Positions 16,663 through 25,350 of a stretch of 34,013 nt of DNA are shown piece by piece. Source of the DNA: Labilithrix sp. (GTDB taxonomy: Bacteria; Myxococcota_A; Polyangia; Polyangiales; Polyangiaceae); assembly GCA_019637225.1 (NCBI GenBank), contig JAHBWC010000090.1:1-34013 (forward strand), given 5' to 3'. The position numbers and the translations under genes are program-made. Position 1 is the stretch's first letter, and the number at the start of each line of letters is the position of its first letter. Below the pieces are notes generated by a model. The model searched no databases. It was not told the DNA's origin and saw only the letters and a list, made by a program, of their open reading frames with translations.

Positions 16663-17412
16663 TCACCGCATCGCGAGATCGGGGACGATCTGGACGTCGC
16701 GCGCGAGCGGAGGAGCCCCCGGCAGGTGCTGCGTGTCGACGAAGACGACGTCGGCGCCGGGGCACATCTCGAGGAAGGCGTTGCAGTTGCCCGGCTCGTT
16801 GTCGAACGCGGCGATGACCTCGCCGATGCGGGCGATCTTCGGGCCCTCTTCGCGCTTGTACGCCTCGTCGGGGATCTTCGCGTCCGGCTTGCACACGAGC
16901 TCGGTGCCCACGACCCCGATGGGGAAGCCGAGATCGCGCAGGCTCTGGAAGGAGCCGAGGCTCATGAGCGGCAGGTCGCGCCCGGTGAAGTAGACGATCG
17001 TCGCGCCCGCGTCGTAGCAGGCGCGCGCGAGCTCGACGCTGCCCGCCACGGCGACGTCGTGCTTGAGGTAGTCGTCGGAGAAGAAGCGCGTGCGCCAGTA
17101 CGCCTCCGCGCGCGCGACGAGCTCCGGGTGCTCGAGGCCGAGGCGCTGGAGCGACTCGGTGAGCAGGTAGGCGAGCTCCTCGGCGCGCGCGGCGGCGAGG
17201 ACCTCCGCCGCGGAGTGCGCCTCGCGACGGAGGTCGGCGGCGAGCTCCTGGAGGATCACGGCGGTTCGCGGACGGTTGTCCATGATGGTGCCGTCGAGGT
17301 CGAAGACGACGACCGGCACCGGTCGTCCAGGGGCCGGCTTGGACCGCTGCACCACCCGCGTGAAGAGGGCGTGCTGCTCGGCGGACGTGATTCGTCGGTA
17401 CGCGGAGCTCAT
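16663..17412 (-). CDS. HAD-superfamily hydrolase (249 aa)
   Basis: Motif I VVVFDLDGTIMDN has both aspartates (Asp38, Asp40), motif II is VYFTGRD, motif III includes the Lys in YKREEGPK, and motif IV is AAFDNEPGNC with acidic residues. These define a haloacid-dehalogenase phosphatase or nucleotidase. The segment between motifs I and II (residues 55-110) is a helical cap. The enzyme is cytoplasmic and its substrate is not predictable. The ATG lacks a clear Shine-Dalgarno and could be leaderless. The downstream lipoprotein starts three bases after its stop. Confidence 0.88.
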   Translation of the reverse strand: MSSAYRRITSAEQHALFTRVVQRSKPAPGRPVPVVVFDLDGTIMDNRPRTAVILQELAADLRREAHSAAEVLAAARAEELAYLLTESLQRLGLEHPELVARAEAYWRTRFFSDDYLKHDVAVAGSVELARACYDAGATIVYFTGRDLPLMSLGSFQSLRDLGFPIGVVGTELVCKPDAKIPDEAYKREEGPKIARIGEVIAAFDNEPGNCNAFLEMCPGADVVFVDTQHLPGAPPLARDVQIVPDLAMR

Positions 17413-17496
17413 GGGAAGCGGCGTTAGTTAGCACACGGACGGAGATCCCGGAAGCGGCCTCCCGGTGCCGGCCGCCCTCCCGCGCGTGGCCGGACC

Positions 17497-17509
17497 CTGC
17501 TAAGAGCAG
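17497..17509 (+). promoter_or_regulatory. Short inverted repeat before dnaJ
   Basis: CTGCT-AAG-AGCAG forms a 5-bp stem ending nine bases before the dnaJ ATG. It replaces a clear Shine-Dalgarno. It could be an operator or leader hairpin; no CIRCE-type heat-shock element is seen. Confidence 0.3.
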
Positions 17510-17517
17510 ATGCGGGC

Positions 17518-18639
17518 ATGACGCAGCAGCGCGACCACTACGAGACCCTCGGCGTGTCGAGGGCGGCCGGACCGGACGACATCAAGGCCGCGTTCCGCAA
17601 GCTCGCCGCGCAGCATCACCCCGACCGCAACCCCGACGACCCGCGCGCGGCGAACCGCTTCAAGGAGATCAACGCCGCCTACCAGGTGCTGAGCGATCCG
17701 CAGCGCCGCGCGATGTACGACCGGTTCGGTCACCGCGCGGAGGAGCCGGGCTCGCCGTTCGCGTCGAGCGGGCCGTTCGCCGGCGGCGTCGTCGACTTCA
17801 GCGAGATCGCGATCGACGGCATCCTCGGCGACTTGCTCGGCGTCTTCGGCGTCGGCAAGGGCGACCGGGGCGACGTGAAGCGCGAGCTCGAGGTCACCTT
17901 CGAGGAGGCCGCCTTCGGCGCGACCAAGACGATGCGCTACGACCGCATCGTCTCGTGCGGAGACTGCCGCGGCTCGGGCTCGGCCAAGGGCTCGCAGCCC
18001 GAGACCTGCAGCGCGTGCAACGGCCGCGGTCGCGTGCGCTTCCAGCAGGGCCTCCTCCCGATCGCCGTCGAGCGCGTCTGCCAGCGCTGCAAGGGCCGCG
18101 GCAGCGTCGTGACGAACGCGTGCGGCGGCTGCAAGGGCAGCGGGCTCATCACGAACGAGAACACGATCGAGGTCACGCTCCCGCCCGGCGTCGAGCACGG
18201 CGCGACGCGCGTGGTCAGCGGCGCCGGCAACCGCCCGCGGCCGGATCGTCCCGCCGGCGACCTCGAGCTCGAGATCAAGGTCCAGCCACACCCGTTCTTC
18301 CGCCGCGCGGGCGACGACGTCGTGTGCAACGTCCCTTTGACGTTCACGCAGGTCGCGCTCGGCGCCGAGGTCGAGGTCCCGACGCTCGACGGCAAGGGCA
18401 AGCTCCGCGTCCCCGCGGGCACGCAGCCCGGCACCACGCTCCGCATCAAGGGCAAGGGCATGCCGAAGCGCGCCGGGATCGGGCGCGGCGATCAGCGCAT
18501 CGAGGTGGCCGTCGAGGTCCCGACCGCGCTGACCGATCGCCAGCGCGAGCTCATCGAGGAGCTCGCGAAGGAGCTCGGCGAAGAGGTCACGCCGATCCGG
18601 AAGGGCTTCATGGAGAAGCTCCGCGACATCTTCGGCTGA
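17518..18639 (+). CDS. dnaJ: DnaJ-type Hsp40 co-chaperone (373 aa)
   Basis: The J domain is complete (DHYETLGVSRAAGPDDIKAA, HPD at 34-36, FKEINAAYQVLSDPQRRAMYD), so it should stimulate the ATPase of DnaK. All four zinc-finger repeats are intact: CGDCRGSG, CSACNGRG, CQRCKGRG, CGGCKGSG. Two C-terminal substrate-binding domains follow. The region between J domain and zinc finger (about residues 75-120) is short and hydrophobic (FSEIAIDGILGDLLGVFG) instead of a clear G/F-rich linker. The length fits type I DnaJ. dnaK and grpE are not in the window, so this is probably an additional or stand-alone copy. It is convergent with the esterase gene. Confidence 0.95.
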   Translation: MTQQRDHYETLGVSRAAGPDDIKAAFRKLAAQHHPDRNPDDPRAANRFKEINAAYQVLSDPQRRAMYDRFGHRAEEPGSPFASSGPFAGGVVDFSEIAIDGILGDLLGVFGVGKGDRGDVKRELEVTFEEAAFGATKTMRYDRIVSCGDCRGSGSAKGSQPETCSACNGRGRVRFQQGLLPIAVERVCQRCKGRGSVVTNACGGCKGSGLITNENTIEVTLPPGVEHGATRVVSGAGNRPRPDRPAGDLELEIKVQPHPFFRRAGDDVVCNVPLTFTQVALGAEVEVPTLDGKGKLRVPAGTQPGTTLRIKGKGMPKRAGIGRGDQRIEVAVEVPTALTDRQRELIEELAKELGEEVTPIRKGFMEKLRDIFG

Positions 18640-18668
18640 GCGCGCGCCGGGCCGAGCGCCGAGCTCAG
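18636..18668. terminator. Inverted repeat over the two convergent stop codons
   Basis: CTGAGC (18636-18641) and GCTCAG (18663-18668) pair and contain the dnaJ TGA and the esterase stop. Only six base pairs with a long GC loop, so the role is uncertain. Confidence 0.3.
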
Positions 18669-20032
18669 TCGCACGCCGTCTGCCCGTCGCGGAAGTGCGT
18701 GAGCAGTCCGCCGAGGCGATCGCGCCAGAACGACCAATCGTGCGAGGCGCCGGCCTGCTTGATGCGGACGTGATCGTAGCCCTTGGCCGCGAGCACGTCG
18801 GCGAGCCGATCGGTGACGACGCAGTTGTCGTCGGGGCAGCCCGAGTCGAGGTAGATGCGGAGCGGTTTCTTCGGCTCGCTCGCCGCGCGCGTGATCATCG
18901 CGTCGTCGGCCCAGAAGTACGAGCCGCTCTGCGCGCCGATCCAGCCGAAGCGGTCGGGTCGCTCGAACCCGGCGAACGTCGAGATGAGCCCGCCGAGCGA
19001 CGCGCCCGCGACGCCGCGGGCCGCCGGCGCGCTGCAGAGGCGCGCGCGGGCCTCGACGAGCGGAGCGAGATCGTCGACGAGGAAATCGACGTAGTCGGCG
19101 CCCTTCGCGCCGTCGGACATGACCGTGTACTGCGCCATCCGCACGTCCTGGCTCGGGAGGCCGACGAAGACGAGGACCGCCGCGAGGTCCGGGCGCGTCG
19201 CGTAGAGCGCGTCGGCGGCCTGGGCGAAGCCGCCGCGCGTGAGGGACTCGAGGCCGTCGTGGAAGACGATCGACGGGAGCTTCGTGCACGCGTCGCCGTC
19301 GTAGGCGGCGGGGTAGTGGATCCACACGTCGCGATCGTCGCCGAGCTTCTGCGCGTGGACCTTGCCGAGCGCGACCATGCGACCGCGGCTCGCAGGCGTG
19401 TCGCCGGGGTGGCCGACGGCGTTGAGCTCGCCGCGCTTGCCGAAGCCGCGATCGATGCCGTCCCAGACGACGTTCTGGGCGCGCGGATCCTCGAGGAACG
19501 TGTCGCCGCTCACGAGCTTGTATTCGAAGCTCGCGCCGCGCCCGATCGTCGTCTCGCCCGCCCAGAGATCGGTGCCGTCGACGGCGGCGAGCGCGACGGC
19601 GCCGGCGGTCGACCAGCCGGAGAACGAGCCGGCGGCCTTCCACGGGCCGGCGGGAGGAGCGCCGCGGGCGAGGAAGACGACGCGTCCGCTCGCCGGATCT
19701 TCGAGCGGCGCTCCACCCTGCGCGGCGACGTCGGCGAGGAGCTGGTCGACGCGGGCGGCGCGCGCGGGACCGGTCAACGAGCCGAGGTCGGCCGTGAACG
19801 CGTCGAACAGGGCGGTGGGCGCGGTCCTGGCGACGGCCGCGCGCGCGCACGAGGGAGGCGTATGGGGCGCCGCGTCATTTTCGGCGCCCGCGTCATCTCT
19901 GGCGCCGGCGTTGTCGCCGCCGGTCGTCTCCGGCGTCGGCGAGGACGCCTCCGGCGACACGGCATCGTCGCCGCATGCGGAGAGCGCGAGGCAACCAAGG
20001 CCCAGGAGAGCGGGCAAGACGGCGATCCGCAC
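18665..20032 (-). CDS. Enterochelin-esterase-like lipoprotein hydrolase (455 aa)
   Basis: The start is a GTG giving MRIAVLPALLGLGCLALSAC, lipobox Cys20. After an Asp/Glu-rich linker, residues 105-200 form an E-set/CBM48-like beta domain (AGSFSGW, YKLVSGDTFLEDP), as in Fes-type esterases. The catalytic domain follows: GVAGASLGGL places the nucleophile Ser345 in a GxSxGG elbow, YLDSGCPDDNCVV is the probable acid region, and GASHDWSFW the catalytic His. Relatives cleave ester bonds of siderophores or other esters outside the cytoplasm. No siderophore genes are near. The gene is divergent from the sugar ABC operon, across a region rich in inverted repeats, so the two may share a regulator. Confidence 0.88.
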   Translation of the reverse strand: MRIAVLPALLGLGCLALSACGDDAVSPEASSPTPETTGGDNAGARDDAGAENDAAPHTPPSCARAAVARTAPTALFDAFTADLGSLTGPARAARVDQLLADVAAQGGAPLEDPASGRVVFLARGAPPAGPWKAAGSFSGWSTAGAVALAAVDGTDLWAGETTIGRGASFEYKLVSGDTFLEDPRAQNVVWDGIDRGFGKRGELNAVGHPGDTPASRGRMVALGKVHAQKLGDDRDVWIHYPAAYDGDACTKLPSIVFHDGLESLTRGGFAQAADALYATRPDLAAVLVFVGLPSQDVRMAQYTVMSDGAKGADYVDFLVDDLAPLVEARARLCSAPAARGVAGASLGGLISTFAGFERPDRFGWIGAQSGSYFWADDAMITRAASEPKKPLRIYLDSGCPDDNCVVTDRLADVLAAKGYDHVRIKQAGASHDWSFWRDRLGGLLTHFRDGQTACD

Positions 20033-20195
20033 GGCCGAGTCCCTGCCTCCATCGGTCGGGCTCGTCCAGGAAAAACCGCTCGAACGTCACTCAAAACTGA
20101 GTTACGTAGAGCGGCCGGATCTGGGGGCACGTTCGAGCTGTGCCCGCGGTAACGTGAGGCTCACTCCTTTCCATCTTCGAGCACCCGAGCGAACG
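20033..20195. promoter_or_regulatory. Divergent control region of esterase and sugar-ABC operon
   Basis: Two inverted repeats stand out: ACTCA-AAAC-TGAGT at 20089-20102 and GGGCAC/GTGCCC at 20125-20145 (9-base loop). A GTTAC/GTAAC pair (20101-20105 and 20149-20153) flanks the second. No sure -35/-10. These are candidate operators for a LacI- or other sugar-responsive regulator, which is not in the window. Confidence 0.45.
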
Positions 20196-21392
20196 ATGTC
20201 CGAGGCGATCCAGGCAGCAACACGCGGCGCGGCGAACGACGCGAAGGGAGCGTCCGCCGAGGCGAGCGACGCGTCGCTCCCCGAGATCCCGCGCGCGATG
20301 CGCTGCGCGGCGCGCGGGATCAAAAAAGCGTTCGGCTCGACGCCGATCCTCCGTGGCGTCGATCTCGAGATCCCCGAGGGCACCTTCGCGGTCCTGGTCG
20401 GCCCGAGCGGCTGCGGCAAGTCGACGTTGCTGCGCCTCGTCGCGGGCCTCGAGGAGGCCGACGAGGGCACGATCTCGCTCGCCGATCGCGACGTCACCGA
20501 GCTGCCCCCGCGCGATCGCGACGTCGCGATGGTGTTCCAGAGCTACGCGCTCTATCCGCACCTCACCGTGCGCGACAACCTCGCGTTCGGCTTGAAGCTG
20601 CGCGGGACGGCGGCGTCGGAGATCGACAAGCGCATCGAAGAGGCGAGCGCGATGCTCGGGCTCGCGAAGCTCCTCGACCGCCTGCCGAAGCAGCTCTCCG
20701 GCGGGCAGCGCCAGCGCGTCGCGATGGGCCGCGCCATCGTCCGTCGGCCGACCATCTTCCTCTTCGACGAGCCGCTCTCGAACCTCGACGCCGCGCTCCG
20801 CGCCGAGGTGCGCGTCGAGATCCGGAGGCTCCACGATCGCCTCGGCGCGACCACGCTCTACGTCACGCACGATCAGGTCGAGGCGATGACGCTCGCCGAC
20901 TCGCTCTGGGTCCTCAACGGCGGTCTCGTCGAGCAGAAGGGCCCGCCGCTCGAGATCTACGAGCGCCCGCGGACGAAGTTCGTCGCGACGTTCCTCGGCT
21001 CGCCGCAGATGAACCTCCTCGCCGGGCGGCTCGTGAAGGAGAACGGCGCGGTGTATGCCGAGGGCGGAGGCGTGCGCAGCCGCGTCGACGACGAGCGCTT
21101 CAAGAGCGAGCTCGACGACGGCCGCGAGGTGACGATCGGCGTCCGACCCCACGACATGTTCCTCGCGAAGGGCGACGCCCCGAAGATCGCCGAGCTCAAG
21201 GTCGAGATCGTCGAGGCGCTCGGCTCCGAGGCGTTCGCTCACGGCTGGCTCACGTCGAGCGGGCCGACGGTGATCGCCCGCCTCGACGCGGCCGACGCGC
21301 GAACGGTGAAGCCGGGATCGGTCATCCCGCTCGGAGCCGCTCCGACGTCGATCCATCTCTTCGACGCCGCGACCGATCGCGCCCTCGCCTGA
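20196..21392 (+). CDS. Sugar ABC transporter ATPase, MalK/UgpC family (398 aa)
   Basis: All ABC motifs are present: Walker A GPSGCGKST (69-77), Q-loop Gln115 in VFQSYALYP, signature LSGGQ (167-171), Walker B IFLFDEP (Asp191, Glu192), H-loop His225. A C-terminal ~130-residue extension from about residue 265 is the OB-fold regulatory domain of MalK/UgpC proteins (NLLAGRLVKENGAV, VTIGVRPHDMFL, SEAFAHGWL). The N-terminus starts with a 34-residue Ala/Asp-rich leader before the ABC domain; an in-frame ATG at 20298 is an alternative start. As the energising subunit of a CUT1-type importer, it is followed ten bases later by the binding-protein/permease fusion. Confidence 0.95.
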   Translation: MSEAIQAATRGAANDAKGASAEASDASLPEIPRAMRCAARGIKKAFGSTPILRGVDLEIPEGTFAVLVGPSGCGKSTLLRLVAGLEEADEGTISLADRDVTELPPRDRDVAMVFQSYALYPHLTVRDNLAFGLKLRGTAASEIDKRIEEASAMLGLAKLLDRLPKQLSGGQRQRVAMGRAIVRRPTIFLFDEPLSNLDAALRAEVRVEIRRLHDRLGATTLYVTHDQVEAMTLADSLWVLNGGLVEQKGPPLEIYERPRTKFVATFLGSPQMNLLAGRLVKENGAVYAEGGGVRSRVDDERFKSELDDGREVTIGVRPHDMFLAKGDAPKIAELKVEIVEALGSEAFAHGWLTSSGPTVIARLDAADARTVKPGSVIPLGAAPTSIHLFDAATDRALA

Positions 21393-21402
21393 CCTCGCCG
21401 CG

Positions 21403-23667
21403 ATGAAACACCTCCGCGCGCTGGTGACGCTGATCGCGCTCGTCGCGACCATCGTGCTGCCCGGCTGCTCCGAGCCGCCGCGCGGGATCGTCCTCTGGCA
21501 CCCGTACCGCGGGGGCGAAGAGGCCGCGCTCAAGAAGGGTGTCCTTCGCTTCGAGGCCGAGCGCGGGCTCAAGGTCACGGTCCTCGCGGTTCCGTACGAG
21601 GCGTACCTCGCGAAGCTCGAGGCCGCGATCCCTCGCGGCAACGGCCCGGACGTCTTCGTCGGTCCGCACAACCGCCTCGGCGAGTACCTGCTTCACCGGC
21701 TCGTCGCGCCGGTGGGCGATGCGTTCCCCGACGCCGACGCGTCGCTCTACGAGCCGGTGACCGTCGCGGCGATCACCTACGAGGGTGAGCGCTGGGCCGT
21801 GCCGCTCGCGAGCAAGTGCGGCGCGCTCTACTACAACCCGCGCCTCTTGCCGGAGGCGCCGCGGACGCTCGACGATCTCGCGGCGAAGCGGGACTTCGCG
21901 CTCGGGCCGGGCGTCTGGCCGCTCGCCTACGAGTCTCACACGGCGTACTGGCACTCGGCGCTCCTCCACGCCTACGGCGGCGAGCTCTTCGGCGCGCCGA
22001 AGCCGGGCGCGGCCGAGGGCGAAGCGAAGTTGCCGCCGGGCTTCGCGATGACGGGCGACGCGGCGGAGCGCTCGCTCGACAAGGCGCGCGAGCTCGTCAC
22101 CACGCGGGTCGTGCCGGACGAGGCGAGCGGCGATCTCGTCAAGACGCTCTTCACGACCGGCAAGGCCGCGTCGGTCATCTCCGGGCCGTGGCTCGCGGGC
22201 GATCTCGAAGACAAGGTCCCGTACGAGGTCGTGCCGCTCCCGTCGATCGCGGGCGTGGGCGCGATGCGTCCGTTCTTGACCGTCGACGGCGTCTTCATGA
22301 CGCCCGAGGGCGCGAAGAGCGAAGGCGCGCGCGCCTTGGCGCGGTCGCTCGGCGACGGCGTCTCGGCGTCCGAGCGCGCCGAGATCGGTAAGCAGGTCGT
22401 GGCGACGCGATCGTACTGGTCCGCCCAGGACGACGGCGTCGCGGCCGCCGCGCTCTCTCCGGAGGCGAAGCGGCAGCGGAAGCTCCTCGTCGCGTTCCAC
22501 GAGGCGAGCGCGGACGCGATCCCGATGCCGGTCTCGCCCGCGATGAACCCGGTGTGGGTGCCCGCCGAGCAGGCGATCCGCAAGGTGCTGCGCGGCGACG
22601 CGTCTCCGCGCGACGCGCTCGCCGAGGCCAAGGCGCGCTACGACGACGTGATGCGGGCGCCGCCGCGCGAGGCCGCGTCGCCCGCGCCGCTCGTCGTCGT
22701 GGTCGGGCTCGCGCTGCTCGCGGCGGCGTTCGCGGTCGTCCGCCGCGTCCGCGCGCCGGGCTTCCGTCGCGAGCTCACGGCGTCGAAGCCGGCGTACAAG
22801 TACGTGCTCCACGCGGCGCTCACGATCCTGGTGCTGGTCGTGCTCCCGCTCGTGGCGGGCGCGGCGATGTCCTTCTTCGCCGGCTCGCGCGAGGACGCGC
22901 GCTTCGTCGGGCTCGGCAACTACGTCGAGATCCTGACGGCGCGCGGCAAGCCGCTCCTGTCGCACGGCTCGTTCTACCTGACCTTGCTCGTGACGGTCGC
23001 GTGGACGGTCGTCAACGTGGTGCTTCACGTCAGTATCGGCCTCGTCCTCGGGATCGCGCTCGCGCGTCCGGTGCTGCGGCTCCGCGCGATCTACCGCGTG
23101 CTCTTGATCATCCCTTGGGCCGTGCCCTCGTACGTGACCGCGCTCGCGTGGAAGGGGATGTTTCACCGGCAGTTCGGGGCGATCAACGCGATCCTCGTCG
23201 CCCTCGGCGCCGAGCCGGTCTCGTGGTTCGCGAAGTTCTCGACGGCGTTCGCCGCGAACGTCGCCACCAACGCGTGGCTCGGCTTCCCGTTCATGATGGT
23301 CGTCGTGATGGGCGCGCTCACCTCGATCTCGAAGGACGTCCTCGAGGCGGCCGAGGTGGACGGCGCGACGCGCTGGCAGGCCTTCCGTCTCGTGACGTTG
23401 CCGCTGCTCCGTCCGACGCTCCTGCCCGCGGTCGTCCTCGGATCGGTCTGGACGTTCAACATGTTCAACGTCGTGTTCCTCGTCTCGGGCGGCGAGCCTG
23501 ACGGCACGACCGACATCCTCGTCAGCGAGGCGTACCGCTGGGCCTTCGCGCGGAACGCCCAGCTCGGCTACGCGGCGGCGTACGCCGTGATCATCTTCGG
23601 CCTCCTCGCGCTCATGTCGAAGGTCCTCGGGCGGATCGGCGCCGGCGACGCGAAGGAGGCGCTATGA
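21403..23667 (+). CDS. Fused sugar-binding protein and MalF-type permease of a CUT1 ABC importer (754 aa)
   Basis: Residues 1-22 are a lipoprotein-type signal (IVLPGC, Cys22). Residues 23-415 form a family-1 extracellular solute-binding protein: VLWHPYRGGEE, the GPDVFVGPHNRLGEY loop, VPLASKCGALYYNP, PMPVSPAMNPVWV. A first hydrophobic segment lies at 429-446, then a basic stretch (RRVRAPGFRR), and from 467 the MalF-like permease with several spans. The EAA coupling motif is at 647-669 (LEAAEVDGATRWQAFRLV). The usual MalE and MalF are thus one chain, with the binding domain on the periplasmic side. It overlaps the next permease (ATGA). No stop or frameshift is visible at the junction, so the fusion is real in this sequence. 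Substrate likely an oligosaccharide such as maltose or trehalose, inferred only from the family. Confidence 0.93.
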   Translation: MKHLRALVTLIALVATIVLPGCSEPPRGIVLWHPYRGGEEAALKKGVLRFEAERGLKVTVLAVPYEAYLAKLEAAIPRGNGPDVFVGPHNRLGEYLLHRLVAPVGDAFPDADASLYEPVTVAAITYEGERWAVPLASKCGALYYNPRLLPEAPRTLDDLAAKRDFALGPGVWPLAYESHTAYWHSALLHAYGGELFGAPKPGAAEGEAKLPPGFAMTGDAAERSLDKARELVTTRVVPDEASGDLVKTLFTTGKAASVISGPWLAGDLEDKVPYEVVPLPSIAGVGAMRPFLTVDGVFMTPEGAKSEGARALARSLGDGVSASERAEIGKQVVATRSYWSAQDDGVAAAALSPEAKRQRKLLVAFHEASADAIPMPVSPAMNPVWVPAEQAIRKVLRGDASPRDALAEAKARYDDVMRAPPREAASPAPLVVVVGLALLAAAFAVVRRVRAPGFRRELTASKPAYKYVLHAALTILVLVVLPLVAGAAMSFFAGSREDARFVGLGNYVEILTARGKPLLSHGSFYLTLLVTVAWTVVNVVLHVSIGLVLGIALARPVLRLRAIYRVLLIIPWAVPSYVTALAWKGMFHRQFGAINAILVALGAEPVSWFAKFSTAFAANVATNAWLGFPFMMVVVMGALTSISKDVLEAAEVDGATRWQAFRLVTLPLLRPTLLPAVVLGSVWTFNMFNVVFLVSGGEPDGTTDILVSEAYRWAFARNAQLGYAAAYAVIIFGLLALMSKVLGRIGAGDAKEAL

Positions 23668-24533
23668 GCGCGCGCTCGAAGAAGGGCAGCGCCCTCGAGG
23701 CGGTGCTCGTCCACGCGCTGCTCCTCGTCGCGGTCGTCTACGCGCTCTACCCGGTGCTGTGGGTGGTGACGCTGGCCCTCTCCAAGGCCGGAGGGATCGA
23801 GCCGCGCGTGATCCCGATCCCGCGCGGCGCAGACGAGATGACGCTCGACAACTTCCGCCTCGTGACGGGCGCGGGCGATCCAGAGCGGAGCTGGCTGTTC
23901 GCGCGGCAGCTCGTCAACTCGCTCGTCGTCTCGTTCGCCACCGCGGCCACGGCCGTGGCCATCGCGACGCCCGCGGCCTATGCGCTCGCGCGCTTCGAGT
24001 TCGTCGGCAAGCGCTCCGGCCTGCGCGGCATGCTCCTCACGCAGATGTTCCCCGGCGTCGCGAGCGCGGTGCCGCTCTACCTGGTCCTCGACACGCTCCA
24101 CCTGCTCGACACCCGGAGCGGCCTCGTCCTCGTCTACGCCGCGACCGCGGTGCCGTTCGCGGTCTTCCAGCTCCGCGGCGCGTTCCTCGCGATCCCGGTC
24201 GATCTCGAGGAGGCCGCGATGGTCGACGGCGCGACGCGCACCCAGGCCTTCCTCAAGGTCGCGCTGCCCGCGGCCCGCCCGGCGATCGCCGTCACGGCGC
24301 TCTTCGCGTTCATGAGCGCGTGGAACGAGTTCATCCTGGCCGCGACGCTCCTCGGCCGCGAGAGCGCCTTCACGTTGCCCGTCGTGCTCCAGTCGTACGT
24401 CGGCGAGTACAGCACGCAGTGGGGCGCGTTCGCCGCCGGCGCGATCCTCGTGAGCGTGCCGGTCATGATCCTGTTCTACGTCGCGCAGCGGCAGCTCCTC
24501 AGCGGGCTGACGGCGGGCGGCGTGAAGGGCTGA
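23664..24533 (+). CDS. MalG-type permease of the CUT1 ABC importer (289 aa)
   Basis: The protein has about six hydrophobic segments beginning at residues 11-40 and the EAA motif at 182-201 (EEAAMVDGATRTQAFLKVA), which docks with the ATPase. The sequence NEFILAATLL and the C-terminal TAGGVKG end are typical of MalG/UgpE/LacG permeases, which pair with a MalF partner to form the channel. Here the partner is the C-terminal half of the fused protein. The start overlaps its stop by four bases (ATGA). It completes a three-gene import operon: ATPase, fusion, permease. A flavin reductase follows after 115 bases and may or may not be part of the transcript. Confidence 0.95.
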   Translation: MSARSKKGSALEAVLVHALLLVAVVYALYPVLWVVTLALSKAGGIEPRVIPIPRGADEMTLDNFRLVTGAGDPERSWLFARQLVNSLVVSFATAATAVAIATPAAYALARFEFVGKRSGLRGMLLTQMFPGVASAVPLYLVLDTLHLLDTRSGLVLVYAATAVPFAVFQLRGAFLAIPVDLEEAAMVDGATRTQAFLKVALPAARPAIAVTALFAFMSAWNEFILAATLLGRESAFTLPVVLQSYVGEYSTQWGAFAAGAILVSVPVMILFYVAQRQLLSGLTAGGVKG

Positions 24534-24648
24534 CGCGCCTGCGAGGCTCGGGGCGCGGCGAGCGACGTCCGCTGCCGGGGCGTGCGGCACCCGACCCCTC
24601 CGCCATCCAACGAGTGCAACCGAGCGCGATCCGCGCCACCATGGCGGC

Positions 24649-25200
24649 ATGACGAAGATCCTGGGTATCGCCGGAAGTCTCCGTCGCGCGTCGTACAACG
24701 CGGCTCTGCTCCGCGCAGCGCGCGAGCTCGCGCCCGACGGCGTCGAGATCGAGATCGGATCCATCGCGGGGATCCCGCTTTACGACGGCGATGCCGAGAG
24801 CGAGCACGGCCTGCCGGCCACCGTGACGGCGCTGAAGGATAAGATCGCCGGCGCCGACGCGCTCCTCCTCGTCACGCCCGAGTACAACAGCTCGATCCCC
24901 GGCGTTCTCAAGAACGCGATCGACTGGCTCTCGCGTCCCCCGAAGGACATCCCGCGCGTCTTCGGGGGCAAGCCCGTCGCGCTCGTCGGCGCGACGCCGG
25001 GCGGCGGAGGGACGAGGCTCTCGCAGGCGGCGTGGCTCCCCGTGCTCCGCACCCTGGGCACCCACGCGTGGTTCGGCAAGCAGCTGTACGTGGGGAGCGC
25101 CGGCCAGGCGTTCGACGCCGAGGGCAAGCTCGTCGACGAGAAGGTCCGAAAGCAGCTCGGCGATCTCGTCGCCGCCTTCGCCGCGTTCGTCCGCACCTGA
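24649..25200 (+). CDS. NADPH-dependent FMN reductase (183 aa)
   Basis: The flavodoxin-like fold is clear: GIAGSLRRASYNAALLRAA is the phosphate-binding loop, LLLVTPEYNSSIPGVLKNAI contains the PEYN/SxPGxLKNAxDW signature of the ChrR/YieF/azoreductase group, and GGKPVALVGATPGGGGT matches the later strand. Such enzymes use NAD(P)H to reduce FMN, quinones, azo compounds or chromate and protect from redox stress. The size fits the family. There is no clear Shine-Dalgarno before the ATG, and an upstream ATG at 24641 opens a three-codon frame whose TGA overlaps the start. It lies between the sugar importer and the efflux operon. Confidence 0.92.
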   Translation: MTKILGIAGSLRRASYNAALLRAARELAPDGVEIEIGSIAGIPLYDGDAESEHGLPATVTALKDKIAGADALLLVTPEYNSSIPGVLKNAIDWLSRPPKDIPRVFGGKPVALVGATPGGGGTRLSQAAWLPVLRTLGTHAWFGKQLYVGSAGQAFDAEGKLVDEKVRKQLGDLVAAFAAFVRT

Positions 25201-25318
25201 CGCCGCCGCGCGCCCGGTCGCGCTTTCGCCTCGTCGTGAGCGGCCGCGGGCTCGGCGCGCCTCGGTGACGGCTCGTAGCTTCTGGGCGCGGCGCCCTTCG
25301 GTTACGCCGCGGCTCCGC

Positions 25319-25324
25319 TATGAT
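25319..25324 (+). promoter_or_regulatory. Candidate -10 of the RND efflux operon
   Basis: TATGAT matches the -10 consensus in five of six bases, about 27 bases before the adaptor start. The -35 is weak (TTCGGT near 25297). No marR/tetR-type gene is adjacent to suggest a local repressor. Confidence 0.4.
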
Positions 25325-25350
25325 GCCCCGCCGTTCCGGGGGACAGGTGA

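Noticed and set aside
24641..24652. Three-codon leader frame ATG GCG GCA TGA overlapping the flavin-reductase start
   Set aside because: Striking but short enough to arise by chance; no other leader-peptide signs.
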